Source: JASSUD01 sp031963045 (GTDB lineage: Bacteria; Pseudomonadota; Gammaproteobacteria; Burkholderiales; Burkholderiaceae). From it: a DNA stretch of 64,000 nt. The stretch spans positions 32,975 to 96,974 of the forward strand of contig JASSUK010000010.1 in the NCBI GenBank assembly GCA_031963045.1. Direction: 5' to 3'. The notes under the pieces were generated by a model, which was not told the DNA's origin, did no database searches, and saw only the letters and a list, made by a program, of their open reading frames with translations. The position numbers were made by a program, and so were the translations under genes. Position 1 is the stretch's first letter. Every line of letters starts with the position of its first letter. Below, one piece after another: positions 18,445-28,744 of this stretch.

Positions 18445-21400
18445 TTATAGATGGGGTCTACTCTTTGGCTTTCTGGCAAGCTCCGCGACCTTTGCGCCAA
18501 AGGTCCCCCCCTCAACTCCCACCGTACTACCATCTTTCGCCGTGTAGCGAACACAAACAATAACGTCGGTTAAAGATGCAAGGAGTGCTTGCTGCGCTTC
18601 ATCCGTGTGCTCAGGAAAAGTAAGCGTCCAGCTCGATACCGCACCCGTGCCTTCAAAGGGGAGATAACGTTCATCGCCAAAATTCAAGGAGAACAGGCCA
18701 CTATCATCTATCCCAGTGGACAAGGCGATTTGCTGGCTTGCTCGTAGGTTGGATTTGATGGCAGTCGATGAGATCAGCCACTGATCGAGAAGCTGCGTAA
18801 CTGCATCAACATCCGGCTTCACGATCACATGGCTGTCTGTTTGCGTCAGGATAGCCCGCACATCTTGGTAAGGACCTATCACAGCCGGTAACGACACACT
18901 GACGGTGATGATCTGCCGTAAATAATGCCCGGGATACCGTCGATCAAAATCCCGTTCGGTTAGATCGAAGGTGAGCACTCCTTCTTCTTTCAGGCCATTC
19001 AATTTGGATGCCCAATCCTCATTTTTAGACTCAAACAATTGCTTAAGCGAAACGGTATGCACAATCTCAAGTCTGCGTTCATTGCGGGTCAAATAAGCCT
19101 GATCCATACGGTGCAAGGCTAACTTCAACGTTTCCCCCGCTAGCAGACCTCGATACAGATCTTGCCACGCACCCGGCTGAATAAAGCTGGGCGTTTCATA
19201 CTCACCCATTTCATAGCGCCAAGCAGCCTCACTTAATAAGCACAGGGAAGTAACTGCGTCATAGGCTTGAAAATACAATGCGGAGAGTTGTCCAGCCATC
19301 CATTGATAGAGCGACTCCGCCGTAAACCGGCTCGTGAGAAAAGCATAATTGGCTTGAAGATGGGTTTGCTGCGCTTTAATCTGTGCCTTCTGTTTTTTAA
19401 ACAGCTCCAGCTGCTGTTTCTGTGCGGCGATTTGCTGATCGATCTGCTTGACTTCAGAAGTGGCCAATTCAGACTGTAGCTTCCATTCTTCCGCGCGGCG
19501 TCGATACTGCTCTGAAATCTCCATCTGGTTAGCCAGCAGCGAAATAACCTCCGATTCACAGAGCAGTCCATCCGCTGCGGCGTAGAAAGGCCCGGCAAAA
19601 TCTGAGCCCCCTGTGGCTGTCCCATAAATATTAGGGACCATCGAGGCGACAGCGCCCGCCGTCCGCAGTGCCGGTGCACCGGCCGCGATTCCAGATGCGG
19701 TTCCCCGTAAGACCCTCACTTGATCCTCAGCTGCCGACGTATACTCGTTCGACAGCTTTTGATAGTAAGACTCACGGGTCGCGGCGGACTCCTTACTAAG
19801 TTTGAGCCCTTCCAGCGTCTTTTTTCCCATGTCAATGGTCAAATCCTGCATCTCTAACGTCAAGCCCAGAAGTTCTCCCTGTTGCACGTGTTGGAGACGC
19901 TCCAGCTCAGCTGCGTCCTTACGCTCCAGTGTGCTTTGCAGCGCATTGCCAAATTGGATGAGCATCTCCACGGCGTTCAGGGCTTTGCCCATCATTGCTG
20001 TAAAACGTAGTGGGGGAATCTGTAGCGTGGACATTGACCTTGCCCCCCCAGATCCTCCACGGCCCCGTGCAGCCAGCAATTCAAGAGGGTTGAGAGGCGC
20101 CTCAAACAGCGGGGGGTTCCAGAATTTGCCATCCAAGGTTAAGCTGTGACGCAGGTTATAGAGGCGATTGTCGACCTTCTGCCAGTAATCATGTAGCGCT
20201 TTGTTTAAAGGCAGTGAAAATATCCCGCTTACCGATGTTTCGCAGGGTGCATGACTTTCCACAAGTGTCTTCAGGGTTTTAGGTTCCCATTTCCGTGCCA
20301 CTTTTGTCATCGGTGCTTGCCCCAGCAGTGCGCGGGCTTGCAGATACCACTGCTTGGCTTCGCTCAGTGCTTCTCGCGTCAGCTCCCGATAACATGCGTC
20401 GCCTTGATCCAGTAGATTTTTGATATAGGCGAAAAAAACGGCCTTGCGATAGTGGACCGGGTGCACCATGGCCAATTCATCTGGGTCTACTGCGCCGGGG
20501 GCAATCATCTCTGCATCAGCGCCATCCACACCCTCTAAAAGCCCTTGCATACGCCAATAATCGCCATGTATATCCGAAGGTAAAAAGAGATAGTGCAACC
20601 ACCGCATGGCATCAGCAAAGCGCTGTTCTAGGTTCAAGCGGTGAGCGACTAGTAGAGGCATGTGAAAAAATAATTCCCAGAAATACAGGCCATTGGCGCC
20701 GTGAAAGTCCATCTTCACAGCCTCCCCATCTGCCTTCAACCCTGGCTCTAAAATTTCTCCCTGTGTCGTCCAATTAAGTACTGCATCAATACCTATATTG
20801 GCTTTTTTAACCAACTTCTTGGCAAAAAGCGTATTGAGTCGAATAGGCAGATATTTCATTCCATCGGGGAATTGCAAATATTGGGCAAATTCAGATTTTG
20901 AGTGTATATGTTCTGTTGAATGAATAGTTAAGTATTGAGTATAACTTTTAGGTGGCACTAAGCAGAGTCGCAATGTTTGAATTTGACTTTTGCTAAAGCC
21001 TATTGAAGTAGTAATTTCAATATTGAAATATTCTTTTTTTTGATTAAGAGACGTTATATCAAACTTTATCGTATTATTACGTAGGATATTATTTTCAGAA
21101 CATAGTGAATTCCCATGGCGATTCCCCTTATTATCCTTGATCTCTATCGTAATATGCGAAGCCTTGTGGCGAAAAAGAAGATCGTTTCTGGACAGTGGCT
21201 CTACCTTTACCTCAAGCTTTTTGGCATTGGACTCTCCAACCACTTTAGCTGTAAAATGCATCCGTGGAGAAATATTTTTCGCTTCTTCAAGTATTACGCC
21301 CCAACGCTCACTAGAATTATGCCCTTGCATGACAATTTTAGCGCCTTGTGCTCCTCGTTCTTCTGCCGCGGTTTCTATTTCTTTTTCTCTGAGTGTTTTT

Positions 21401-22824
21401 AGCTCATCTAATAATGCTTTAGCTTTTTCTTTCCCCACTACTTGGCCTAGATCAACTAGTCCATCTAGTATGTTTTTTATGTCTCCTTTTTCTAGTGCTT
21501 TTCTTAATTTTTTTATTGTTTCTCCTTCTTCTTGTTTTAGTCCTTTCAGTTTATTTAATTCTTTTACTGCTTTTAGTGCTTCTTGTTTTTTTTGTGCTGT
21601 TAGTATTTTTAGTCTTTTTTGTGCTTCTAATGTTTTTAGCGCTTCTTGAGCCTGTTCCCCCAGCTTGGACAAGTCAAATATTTCATCTTTGGTCGAAATA
21701 TCATTGAGCAGCGCATCATATTTATAAACATTGCTTTGACCAACAGCATTGGTATCCAAGCCCACCAGCAGATGTAGCTCTTCTTTTTCTTGATCTACAT
21801 CCACATATGCACTGAAGTACACTACTTGTTCATCTGCGGGAAGATTTTTGAGCTCCAGGGGCACGCTCCAGGTATCATCGAAGCGCTTAAAGGCTAGCTT
21901 TATAAGTGTGCCAGACTGCCGCCGGATTGGATTATCCAAAACCAACTGTGTCTTGCTGCCGTCTGATGCGCTAAAGATCGCTTCCTGACCAGTGGCTGAC
22001 TCCATGCCTTCTTGTTCTGCCGATTCACACCATGCAATGTAGAGCCGCCCATTCATAAAAACAGGGCACACTAAACTATCCATCGCATTCCCCACCGCTG
22101 CATCGACGGGTTTCCATTCGCTCCAGGCCGTTGGGAAAAATGTTTTCCCTTCATTTTCGTCTGGGTGTTTTGCCAGATTCAACGAGCGCCAATAATATTT
22201 GTGTGGCTTGTTTTTCGTTCGACCGATGAAATAAACCATCTGCTCTATTCGCGCCTGATAGCCACTGACCACTTCCAAATTGCTGATTTCTTCAAAGCCA
22301 TTCAAATAGTCTAAGACCGCGCTCTGGGCTTCATCCTTATTGATACGCCCCTGATTCAAACAGGTTTCTAATTTCTTGAACAGCGTGGTTTTCGACTTGC
22401 GCAGCGTGGGGTTCAGATAATTTTCTGGATAAGCTTCGAGTGCGCGGTTGCCTGCCCAGACCGCATAGTGACTATCGTTGTCTTGCCATCGACGCACCTC
22501 ATCGGGCATGGCCTTGGCATGCGGCTCACGGCACTGAACAAGGCGATTAAGATAAAGTTGCAAGCTTGCTACGCCTTCAGCGACCTTGCTCGTGCGCACG
22601 CTATTCGAGACTAATGGATCAATCAGCAGATACTCATATAAATCTTCTGCGGTGTGGATTTTTTCTATCAGCGTGGGCTTTTTTTGGTGGGACTGGTTAG
22701 ACTTTCCTTCGTAGCCCTTGCCAGTCGTCTTTTCTGCTGGGATCACATGTCCGAGGTAAAAGTCAACGAGTGCATCGCGTTTAGCTTCATTCAGTTCAGC
22801 TTCAATAGAGGTAGAGGTATTCAT
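18445..22824 (-). CDS. Tc toxin A component, C-terminal half (TcaB-like)
   Basis: A 1459-residue protein matching the C-terminal part of TcA, as in split TcaA/TcaB systems. The N-terminal part contains SLQLYLNRLVQ and the neuraminidase-like region (YYWRSLNLAKHPDENEG). The middle holds DFHGANGLYFWELFFHMPLL. Residues from about 1000 form the long helical pore stalk (IQFGNALQSTLERKDAAELE) and end in the TcB-binding domain (SLCLLSEAAWRYEMGEYETP). Residues about 385-488 are a Lys/Leu/Glu-rich coiled coil (AQKRLKILTAQKKQEALKAV) in notably AT-rich DNA that I would not expect in a standard TcA. The gene is 61 bases downstream of the TcaA-like gene. Confidence 0.93.
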   Translation of the reverse strand: MNTSTSIEAELNEAKRDALVDFYLGHVIPAEKTTGKGYEGKSNQSHQKKPTLIEKIHTAEDLYEYLLIDPLVSNSVRTSKVAEGVASLQLYLNRLVQCREPHAKAMPDEVRRWQDNDSHYAVWAGNRALEAYPENYLNPTLRKSKTTLFKKLETCLNQGRINKDEAQSAVLDYLNGFEEISNLEVVSGYQARIEQMVYFIGRTKNKPHKYYWRSLNLAKHPDENEGKTFFPTAWSEWKPVDAAVGNAMDSLVCPVFMNGRLYIAWCESAEQEGMESATGQEAIFSASDGSKTQLVLDNPIRRQSGTLIKLAFKRFDDTWSVPLELKNLPADEQVVYFSAYVDVDQEKEELHLLVGLDTNAVGQSNVYKYDALLNDISTKDEIFDLSKLGEQAQEALKTLEAQKRLKILTAQKKQEALKAVKELNKLKGLKQEEGETIKKLRKALEKGDIKNILDGLVDLGQVVGKEKAKALLDELKTLREKEIETAAEERGAQGAKIVMQGHNSSERWGVILEEAKNISPRMHFTAKVVGESNAKKLEVKVEPLSRNDLLFRHKASHITIEIKDNKGNRHGNSLCSENNILRNNTIKFDITSLNQKKEYFNIEITTSIGFSKSQIQTLRLCLVPPKSYTQYLTIHSTEHIHSKSEFAQYLQFPDGMKYLPIRLNTLFAKKLVKKANIGIDAVLNWTTQGEILEPGLKADGEAVKMDFHGANGLYFWELFFHMPLLVAHRLNLEQRFADAMRWLHYLFLPSDIHGDYWRMQGLLEGVDGADAEMIAPGAVDPDELAMVHPVHYRKAVFFAYIKNLLDQGDACYRELTREALSEAKQWYLQARALLGQAPMTKVARKWEPKTLKTLVESHAPCETSVSGIFSLPLNKALHDYWQKVDNRLYNLRHSLTLDGKFWNPPLFEAPLNPLELLAARGRGGSGGARSMSTLQIPPLRFTAMMGKALNAVEMLIQFGNALQSTLERKDAAELERLQHVQQGELLGLTLEMQDLTIDMGKKTLEGLKLSKESAATRESYYQKLSNEYTSAAEDQVRVLRGTASGIAAGAPALRTAGAVASMVPNIYGTATGGSDFAGPFYAAADGLLCESEVISLLANQMEISEQYRRRAEEWKLQSELATSEVKQIDQQIAAQKQQLELFKKQKAQIKAQQTHLQANYAFLTSRFTAESLYQWMAGQLSALYFQAYDAVTSLCLLSEAAWRYEMGEYETPSFIQPGAWQDLYRGLLAGETLKLALHRMDQAYLTRNERRLEIVHTVSLKQLFESKNEDWASKLNGLKEEGVLTFDLTERDFDRRYPGHYLRQIITVSVSLPAVIGPYQDVRAILTQTDSHVIVKPDVDAVTQLLDQWLISSTAIKSNLRASQQIALSTGIDDSGLFSLNFGDERYLPFEGTGAVSSWTLTFPEHTDEAQQALLASLTDVIVCVRYTAKDGSTVGVEGGTFGAKVAELARKPKSRPHL

Positions 22825-22885
22825 AATAGGATATCTTTGAAAGCAATGTGGGTATCAGGGAGTTTGTTTAGCAAGTGTTCGGACC

Positions 22886-25800
22886 CTACGTTGCCGGGGC
22901 TGCAACGCCACGCGCTGCGGCGCTCATCACTGCTTGCCCTACGGCTTGCCACTCAGAGAATTCCGTCGCCTCAGGGAGCTTGGCAGCCTTTAACAGCGAT
23001 GCGACTGAGAGCCCGGTTTGGCGCGATAAGGCGTGTAAACGCATAAGCCAATCTAAGTGATCAAGAGGGCTGTCCCCTTGGTTGTCAAATTTCTCCACTG
23101 CTGTTTTTACTTCCGACTTCTCCCAGCTGAACACATCCGCTAGCAATGTATGGCTACCCTCTGTATGAATTTGACCAACAGCGTTGAAGTGCTGCAGGTA
23201 ATCGAGCGCTTTTGCCTCATCCTTCGCATTGGACGACAGAAAATCAGCGTAGCGACTCAATCGATAAACGTCTTGGACGGTTAAGTCAGTATGGTCCGTC
23301 CATTCTGACTTCGTCATCAAAGTCTCCAAGGCCGTGGCATTGAGCTTGAATTTTTTGACGACATCGACATGACAATCCAAGGCATATACCAGTCGAAGGC
23401 AGTCATCTGAAATCTTGTCTGGAGCATCTTTTTCTAAATCAAGCATCATGCTGGCAAATTTCTGCCAATCAAAATGTAGCCATTGCAGAATGGCACGCAA
23501 GCTCTCCAGCGGAAGGTCATATAGCTGACTCAGGATGCTCGCCATTGCATTTAATTGCGCAGCGTGCGCTTGGGAAATAATTTGGAGGAGTTGTTTTCGG
23601 GCCGAATCAGGAATTTTTTCGAAAAAATCATTTTTTGCCTCGATACCTTCGTTTTTTAGCTTTTCCAATAGCTTATTATGGATTTTATTTAAATAAAATA
23701 TTTCTTTTTTTAATTCATTTATTTCTATAGAAAGCGATGTGAATTTTAATTTATACAGAGATCTAGTTTCCTCATTTGATTCAAAAAAACCTAAATCTAT
23801 TAATTTTTTATTTTCCTCACCTTCCTTTTCTGCTAATTTCGTAAGATCATCCCTCTGCGATTGAGTCATCTCAGATGTATTTATATTTTCCTGAATTTCC
23901 ATCTTCTTTGTAGAAATTGCCCCTTTTCTCAATAAAATTGGGTCAAGTTTTCGACCTGTATCTTGTAGACTCTGATATTTTTCCTCACGATTTTTTAGAA
24001 GATCTCTCTTTTCCTGAAGATGTTTTTCTTCCTTATCTTCCTCTTTCAGAAGACACATCTCTTCATTTTTAAATTCTATTAAATACTTGAGAGGCGTAAT
24101 CGCAGTGACAACCCCATTTTTATCAAAAAAATGCGATAAAAATGTTAAATTATCAACAGGTTTAGTAAGCTCAGCAAGGCTAGCTTCGCTAAGCAACCAA
24201 GGCTGAATCGCCTGTTTGAGAGGATATAGCCGTTTGAGCAAAGTTCCTTTATCCACGAGCAACGGGATTGAGGTGGTGCACCATGACACGATCTGGGCCA
24301 CAGAGAGTTTGTGGGCTTTTAACCAATGCACGGCGGATTCGAATGCCAAAATAACGTCTAGAATGTCCTTGTTTTCGCCCGTCGACTCTTGTGTAATGGT
24401 TGGGTTGCAAAGAACCTTTATATAGGTATCTGACCCTTTATCCATCAAGCGCAGCAGCGCTAACCCATCTTCTACACTCAAGCCAAATAGTCGAGGGATT
24501 TTGACCAGGCGATACAGCGCTGAAATGGCAGGTAGTGAGCACGTGAGTTTGCCGTTAGCAGACTTTATAAACGCTGCAAGCTGAGCAAAAATCGCCTCTG
24601 AAACCCCCAAGCCCGCGCGCAGGTGCTGCACGATCTGGCTATGCGCTTCATCCACCTCAAAAGGCTTATCATCAATTTGCATCGATGTGCCTCCACCTGT
24701 GGCATGGAACAGGCAATCCAGCAAAGAGGTGGCATGGTCACAAGCGTACGGTGAAATCTCATGAATCAACGCGGCAAACTCGTCTGTTTTCAGCCCGTAT
24801 TCACGCTGCAAATGACGGAATAAGCCTAGGCCGCGCAGCATGCCATCATTAAATGTCTCCACTTGATGCCCACCGTTTGACGCACGCGCCAAAGCAGCGA
24901 TCAGCCAGTCCAACTGATCGTAGGGCAACGCCAGCCAACACTGGAGTCGAATGAAACGGTTCAGACGAGCAAAGGCTGCTTGGGTTCCGGTTAGCTTACC
25001 TTGTCTATCAATGGTAGGAGTACCTTTAGCCTTGCCTTGATTCAAGTAGATGGCGCCGTATTTATGCGGTTCAACTCCATTTTTTGGTTGTGTGGAAGAA
25101 TCTACTATTTTTGAGGAGTGTGTTGCTGCATAAACATCCTTTGCAAGAAGCTGATCAAGTTCGCTACGCTGCAGTGCTGTCGCTTGGCAAAATTTTTCTG
25201 TTTTTACCTCAAAAGTTGTGCCATCTCCGATCTTGCTAAATAACGACGGCCCGTAATTCGATTCGAGATAATTGTTCGCATCAGATGTTTCAGTAAGAAT
25301 CCTTTGCTGTTCCGGACTCAATTCCACATATGCCCTCAGTGCAGCACGTGCCTCCTTGCAGCCAATAGCTCCACCGATAAACCCAACTGATTGTTGGCTG
25401 GTTTGGCGAATTACAGTGCCAAGACTGGTTTTGGCCTCTCTCAAGCCAAGAGTGATTTGATTAAACGGCAGGTGAAACGGCAAGCTAAAAGGATAACGAG
25501 TGGTAGATAACTTTTTATCAAGATCCACCATATTTGTCTTTTTGATTGCCTTCAAAGCTGATTGACTCAAAATGTCATTAACAAGCTCAACGGTCGGCAT
25601 TTCCTTTTCTACCGCCACATCATCCACTAGAAGCGCGGCCAAATCGGGTCTGCGCTGCTCAAGGTTTTCGCTTGTAATGTTATTTTCACTTTCTATCTGC
25701 AAAGCAAACGCATACAAATTCGCTAGATACGCTACGTGCGAATCCCACGCTTCCAAGCTACCAGGTGCAGCGCGGTCAGCCCATTTCTCATGGAATAAAC

Positions 25801-26032
25801 CCAGATAAGTCGGATGATCCTCACTTTCTTGTGGCGGGGTGTCATGCAACGCTTCGTTAATCCGCTTCCGTTTTTGTTTAGTTACTTCGATGACTGCTTT
25901 TTTATAGATTTGGAGAGCATCCTTTCCACCTTCATTACTTCCATAACGCTCCAAAAATCGATCCTGTGTATACGCTGCGATTTCAAAGTTATCAGTCGGC
26001 AGTTTAGGAAGAGCAGAAGAAGCATTAGCCAT
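22886..26032 (-). CDS. Tc toxin A component, N-terminal half (TcaA-like)
   Basis: A 1048-residue protein resembling the N-terminal, VRP1-containing half of TcA (Salmonella virulence plasmid A-type). The diagnostic segment is YDQLDWLIAALARAS near residue 378, followed by the helical shell (KTDEFAALIHEISPYA). Near residues 652-804 an acidic/basic coiled-coil stretch (EEDKEEKHLQEKRDLLKNRE and later helices) interrupts the expected alignment and is very AT-rich. The C-terminus ends ARGVAAPAT. It is the first gene of the leftward Tc operon, so the promoter must lie in 26033-26974. With the TcaB-like partner it would form the pentameric injection channel. Confidence 0.9.
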   Translation of the reverse strand: MANASSALPKLPTDNFEIAAYTQDRFLERYGSNEGGKDALQIYKKAVIEVTKQKRKRINEALHDTPPQESEDHPTYLGLFHEKWADRAAPGSLEAWDSHVAYLANLYAFALQIESENNITSENLEQRRPDLAALLVDDVAVEKEMPTVELVNDILSQSALKAIKKTNMVDLDKKLSTTRYPFSLPFHLPFNQITLGLREAKTSLGTVIRQTSQQSVGFIGGAIGCKEARAALRAYVELSPEQQRILTETSDANNYLESNYGPSLFSKIGDGTTFEVKTEKFCQATALQRSELDQLLAKDVYAATHSSKIVDSSTQPKNGVEPHKYGAIYLNQGKAKGTPTIDRQGKLTGTQAAFARLNRFIRLQCWLALPYDQLDWLIAALARASNGGHQVETFNDGMLRGLGLFRHLQREYGLKTDEFAALIHEISPYACDHATSLLDCLFHATGGGTSMQIDDKPFEVDEAHSQIVQHLRAGLGVSEAIFAQLAAFIKSANGKLTCSLPAISALYRLVKIPRLFGLSVEDGLALLRLMDKGSDTYIKVLCNPTITQESTGENKDILDVILAFESAVHWLKAHKLSVAQIVSWCTTSIPLLVDKGTLLKRLYPLKQAIQPWLLSEASLAELTKPVDNLTFLSHFFDKNGVVTAITPLKYLIEFKNEEMCLLKEEDKEEKHLQEKRDLLKNREEKYQSLQDTGRKLDPILLRKGAISTKKMEIQENINTSEMTQSQRDDLTKLAEKEGEENKKLIDLGFFESNEETRSLYKLKFTSLSIEINELKKEIFYLNKIHNKLLEKLKNEGIEAKNDFFEKIPDSARKQLLQIISQAHAAQLNAMASILSQLYDLPLESLRAILQWLHFDWQKFASMMLDLEKDAPDKISDDCLRLVYALDCHVDVVKKFKLNATALETLMTKSEWTDHTDLTVQDVYRLSRYADFLSSNAKDEAKALDYLQHFNAVGQIHTEGSHTLLADVFSWEKSEVKTAVEKFDNQGDSPLDHLDWLMRLHALSRQTGLSVASLLKAAKLPEATEFSEWQAVGQAVMSAAARGVAAPAT

Positions 26033-26974
26033 TGAGTGGTCCTTTAGAACGAAACAAAATAGAGCTACCCTTTTGCTAACCGGTATATAAGCGGAGCAGC
26101 AAAAGAACTATCATCGAGGCCATCCAATCTTCACAGATTAGACGGTATATATTTGAATAAAAAACACGCCATACCAGGTCAGCCCAAAGTAGGCAAAGTC
26201 ATACCATCAGCCTGCTGGATTTATTCGGCGTGACGATATATAGGGAAGTAAGGGGGGGATAAGAAAAACGAGATAAGCACGCAGATAACCTGTGCACGTA
26301 GGTAATAATTTTTTGCAATAACTTGGTACATTAAATTCCATCATGACAGCGCCATTCTCCATTTTTTTCTTTTCTCCGCAGTACTGAAATGCGTTTAAAA
26401 AATCTTACTTTTATGAATTTACGCATTCAAACACAAGAGCAAAATTAATTTAGTCAGGCCATCAACCTAATTTGATGGAGATGGCAAAAAAATCCATCCG
26501 GTACACGGTAAAAAAATTTGATGGCGCTAACTTAGTTGGGAGGACGTTATGGTATTTTTGTCACTCAAAGGAAGGTAGTAATAGGCACCCATCCAAGCTA
26601 TCTCTTGTTGTTTTTCCGGCTAAAAATACGGCCCACAACTGAGAGCAAGTGCCGGCGGCCTGCAATGACTCGTTTGCCATGCGAGCCATTGCAGGCGCAC
26701 GCAGAGGCGCTATAAAAAAGTAAAGAGGGAGGCAATATAAGTGTGAAATCAAGCTGAGATAATCAGGTGATCGGCGAAAAATACAAATTTGCAAGATTTA
26801 TTGCTAAGATCTTATTTTTTAAGGTTGCTTCTTGCAAATGAATACCAACGCCTAAAGAAGTGCAGCATCCGTTATTCAAGCTCTCCAAAGAGCTTCTCTT
26901 AAACCATCCTCTGCCACCGCACAATAATTTATCTAGGTGTTTTATTTTCTCGTATAAACCGTGCAGCTTATAAA
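26033..26974. other. Intergenic region upstream of the Tc operon
   Basis: About 940 AT-rich bases lie between the Tc operon start and the traD stop. No convincing gene is visible; the longest frame (26561-26794, minus) has no recognisable features. The Tc promoter should be in the right-hand part of this interval or close to 26040-26300, but I cannot place it. An imperfect palindrome sits at 26658-26696. Confidence 0.5.
26658..26696. repeat. Palindrome with 15-base arms
   Basis: Arms GCCTGCAATGACTCG and CGAGCCATTGCAGGC pair except at one position, around a 9-base loop. No T-run follows on either strand, so it is more likely a protein-binding site or element end than a terminator. Confidence 0.5.
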
Positions 26975-28597
26975 TTATCGAAAATAGCCAGCCATATCTG
27001 GCAAGGTTAGAATTTCTGAAGGCAGAACAATATCGCGCATTGCTCCCCGCGCGGAAACACTTACGCCATCTCGATGTGAATTGAGGCCATAGTTCAAGGT
27101 TTCTTCTTTCTCATCCATTTCAACCTGCCCCATGAGTTCGGCCATCATCTTCGCTGCTGCGCCATCGGTAACTCGTAGCAATAGCTTGGTTTGGCAGTTT
27201 GAAATGATAGTCTTCGCTATATCACGCCAATATGTCGCGTAGAACTGTGGCAGGTCTTGCATACCCAATGCAAAGCACAAGCCATATTTGCGCGTATTTG
27301 TTACCGCCAATTTCAGAATCTCGAGTTTTTGCAGCGTCAGCAATTCATCGAGGATAAACCAAAGGCGTTCTTTGTGGATGGGTTCTAAATCGAGCACAGC
27401 TTTAATCGCAATATCGACCCATAGCGAAAGCACAGGCTTTAAGGCCTCACGTACCGATTCGCGAGCTGTAATAAACATCCAAGAATCGCCCTCTTCCTGT
27501 ATCCATTGCCGAATCGAAAAGGGCTCTCCTTCATCGTGCAAAAAGCGAAAAGACTCTAGCTGGTTTTGTACCGTCATCTTAATAGACATGCCTGTACGCT
27601 CGGTCAGTGGGTCTACATAAGTGGCGCCTAAAGTGCCTTGCAAAAGCGTATACATTTCTTGCAAATTACTGTTGGCAATGGCCTTATACAAGTCTTGGTT
27701 AGTGCGCTGCCCCTTCTCTCCTAAAACACGAAAGACTTCTTTAAGCGCCATACGCCCTGCTTTTGCCCAAAATGGATCTGCTTCAGCCGGGTCAGGAATT
27801 AAGCCATTAGCGATATTGTCGAAATAATAGTCTTTGGCCACTTCATGCCAGATATTCCAATTTGGGCTTCTGGCATCTAGTGGATTCATTAAAATATCTT
27901 TGCCTTCTCGATAGAAAGCCTGCGTGTATTCTCCGGTAGGGTCATACACAATCATGCGCTTTCCGCATGCGCGGATTTGTTTCATCAGCGCAAAAAACTG
28001 TTGGGATTTGCCAGTACCGGGTGCGCCACAAAATAAGGTGTGGAGTGTTTCAGAGCTGCGGCGCGTAGGAATACTTGAAATAAGATAATCGCTTGCATCC
28101 GAACGCGATCTTAGTAATTTCGCTAACTCGTGGCCTTCGACCAACTGCGCGCCACGCAATCGTTTATCCGCTATTTTTTTCTTGCCATGACGCCACCAAT
28201 ACAAACTGACCATCAATGCACTACCTATAGCCATCCACAGGCCCCACAAACCGCCCTTTTTTAGGTTTTGCAGCGCTACCGCCGTTATCCCATTGGTCAG
28301 ACGCATCACTTTTTCTGCTTCTAGCTGATAGAGCCTGCCATTGATATTTAGATCTATCTTGTTATCAGACATAAAGAGCGCATCAAGCGTATACGCGAGT
28401 GCATGGCGCTCTAATGCATATTTTTCATTGCCGGTCGTAGTTTTCCAGAAATACATACCCGTGGTTGCCATACCTGATAGCACAACCACGATAAGAATCG
28501 CTTTTATCGCTGCTAGAAAAAATCGGGCTTGATTCAGCCATAGCTCCGTGCCACGCGAAAAACTGCCTATATTTCCTCGACCTTCCCGTTTCGCCAT
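26975..28597 (-). CDS. traD: TraD-type conjugative coupling protein, C-terminally short
   Basis: Type IV secretion coupling ATPase that would feed DNA to a conjugation pore. Two membrane helices are visible (FFLAAIKAILIVVVLSG and GLWMAIGSALMVSLYWW). Walker A is GAPGTGKSQQ near residue 192 and Walker B is WFILDEL near 400. TraD proteins of F-type systems are longer; this one stops at 540 residues just after LPSEILTLPDMAGYFR, where relatives continue, so the 3' end is probably lost. No other transfer (tra) gene of a complete system is seen nearby. A near-identical piece of its 5' end recurs at 63618-63690. Confidence 0.85.
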   Translation of the reverse strand: MAKREGRGNIGSFSRGTELWLNQARFFLAAIKAILIVVVLSGMATTGMYFWKTTTGNEKYALERHALAYTLDALFMSDNKIDLNINGRLYQLEAEKVMRLTNGITAVALQNLKKGGLWGLWMAIGSALMVSLYWWRHGKKKIADKRLRGAQLVEGHELAKLLRSRSDASDYLISSIPTRRSSETLHTLFCGAPGTGKSQQFFALMKQIRACGKRMIVYDPTGEYTQAFYREGKDILMNPLDARSPNWNIWHEVAKDYYFDNIANGLIPDPAEADPFWAKAGRMALKEVFRVLGEKGQRTNQDLYKAIANSNLQEMYTLLQGTLGATYVDPLTERTGMSIKMTVQNQLESFRFLHDEGEPFSIRQWIQEEGDSWMFITARESVREALKPVLSLWVDIAIKAVLDLEPIHKERLWFILDELLTLQKLEILKLAVTNTRKYGLCFALGMQDLPQFYATYWRDIAKTIISNCQTKLLLRVTDGAAAKMMAELMGQVEMDEKEETLNYGLNSHRDGVSVSARGAMRDIVLPSEILTLPDMAGYFR

Positions 28598-28703
28598 GCC
28601 TCATCCCTTTACGTTGTTTGAATGTAGATTGCACAACACACAACACGATCATCAAAATTGGTTAAAAATCGTAGATACATATGAATAACACTTATCTAGA
28701 ATG

Positions 28704-28728
28704 AGTTTGAATCAAAAAAATTCAAACT
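28704..28728. promoter_or_regulatory. Inverted repeat upstream of the F-box gene
   Basis: Perfect 9-base arms AGTTTGAAT and ATTCAAACT flank a 7-base A-rich loop, 16 bases before the start of the F-box gene. It could be an operator or a leader hairpin. The paralogous pseudogene has a different hairpin at a comparable place. Confidence 0.45.
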
Positions 28729-28744
28729 AAAGATAAGGTGAATT

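Noticed and set aside
7938..26032. Idea that the Tc locus is a contractile injection system (eCIS)
   Set aside because: No sheath, tube, baseplate or ATPase genes are present; the components match A, B and C Tc proteins.
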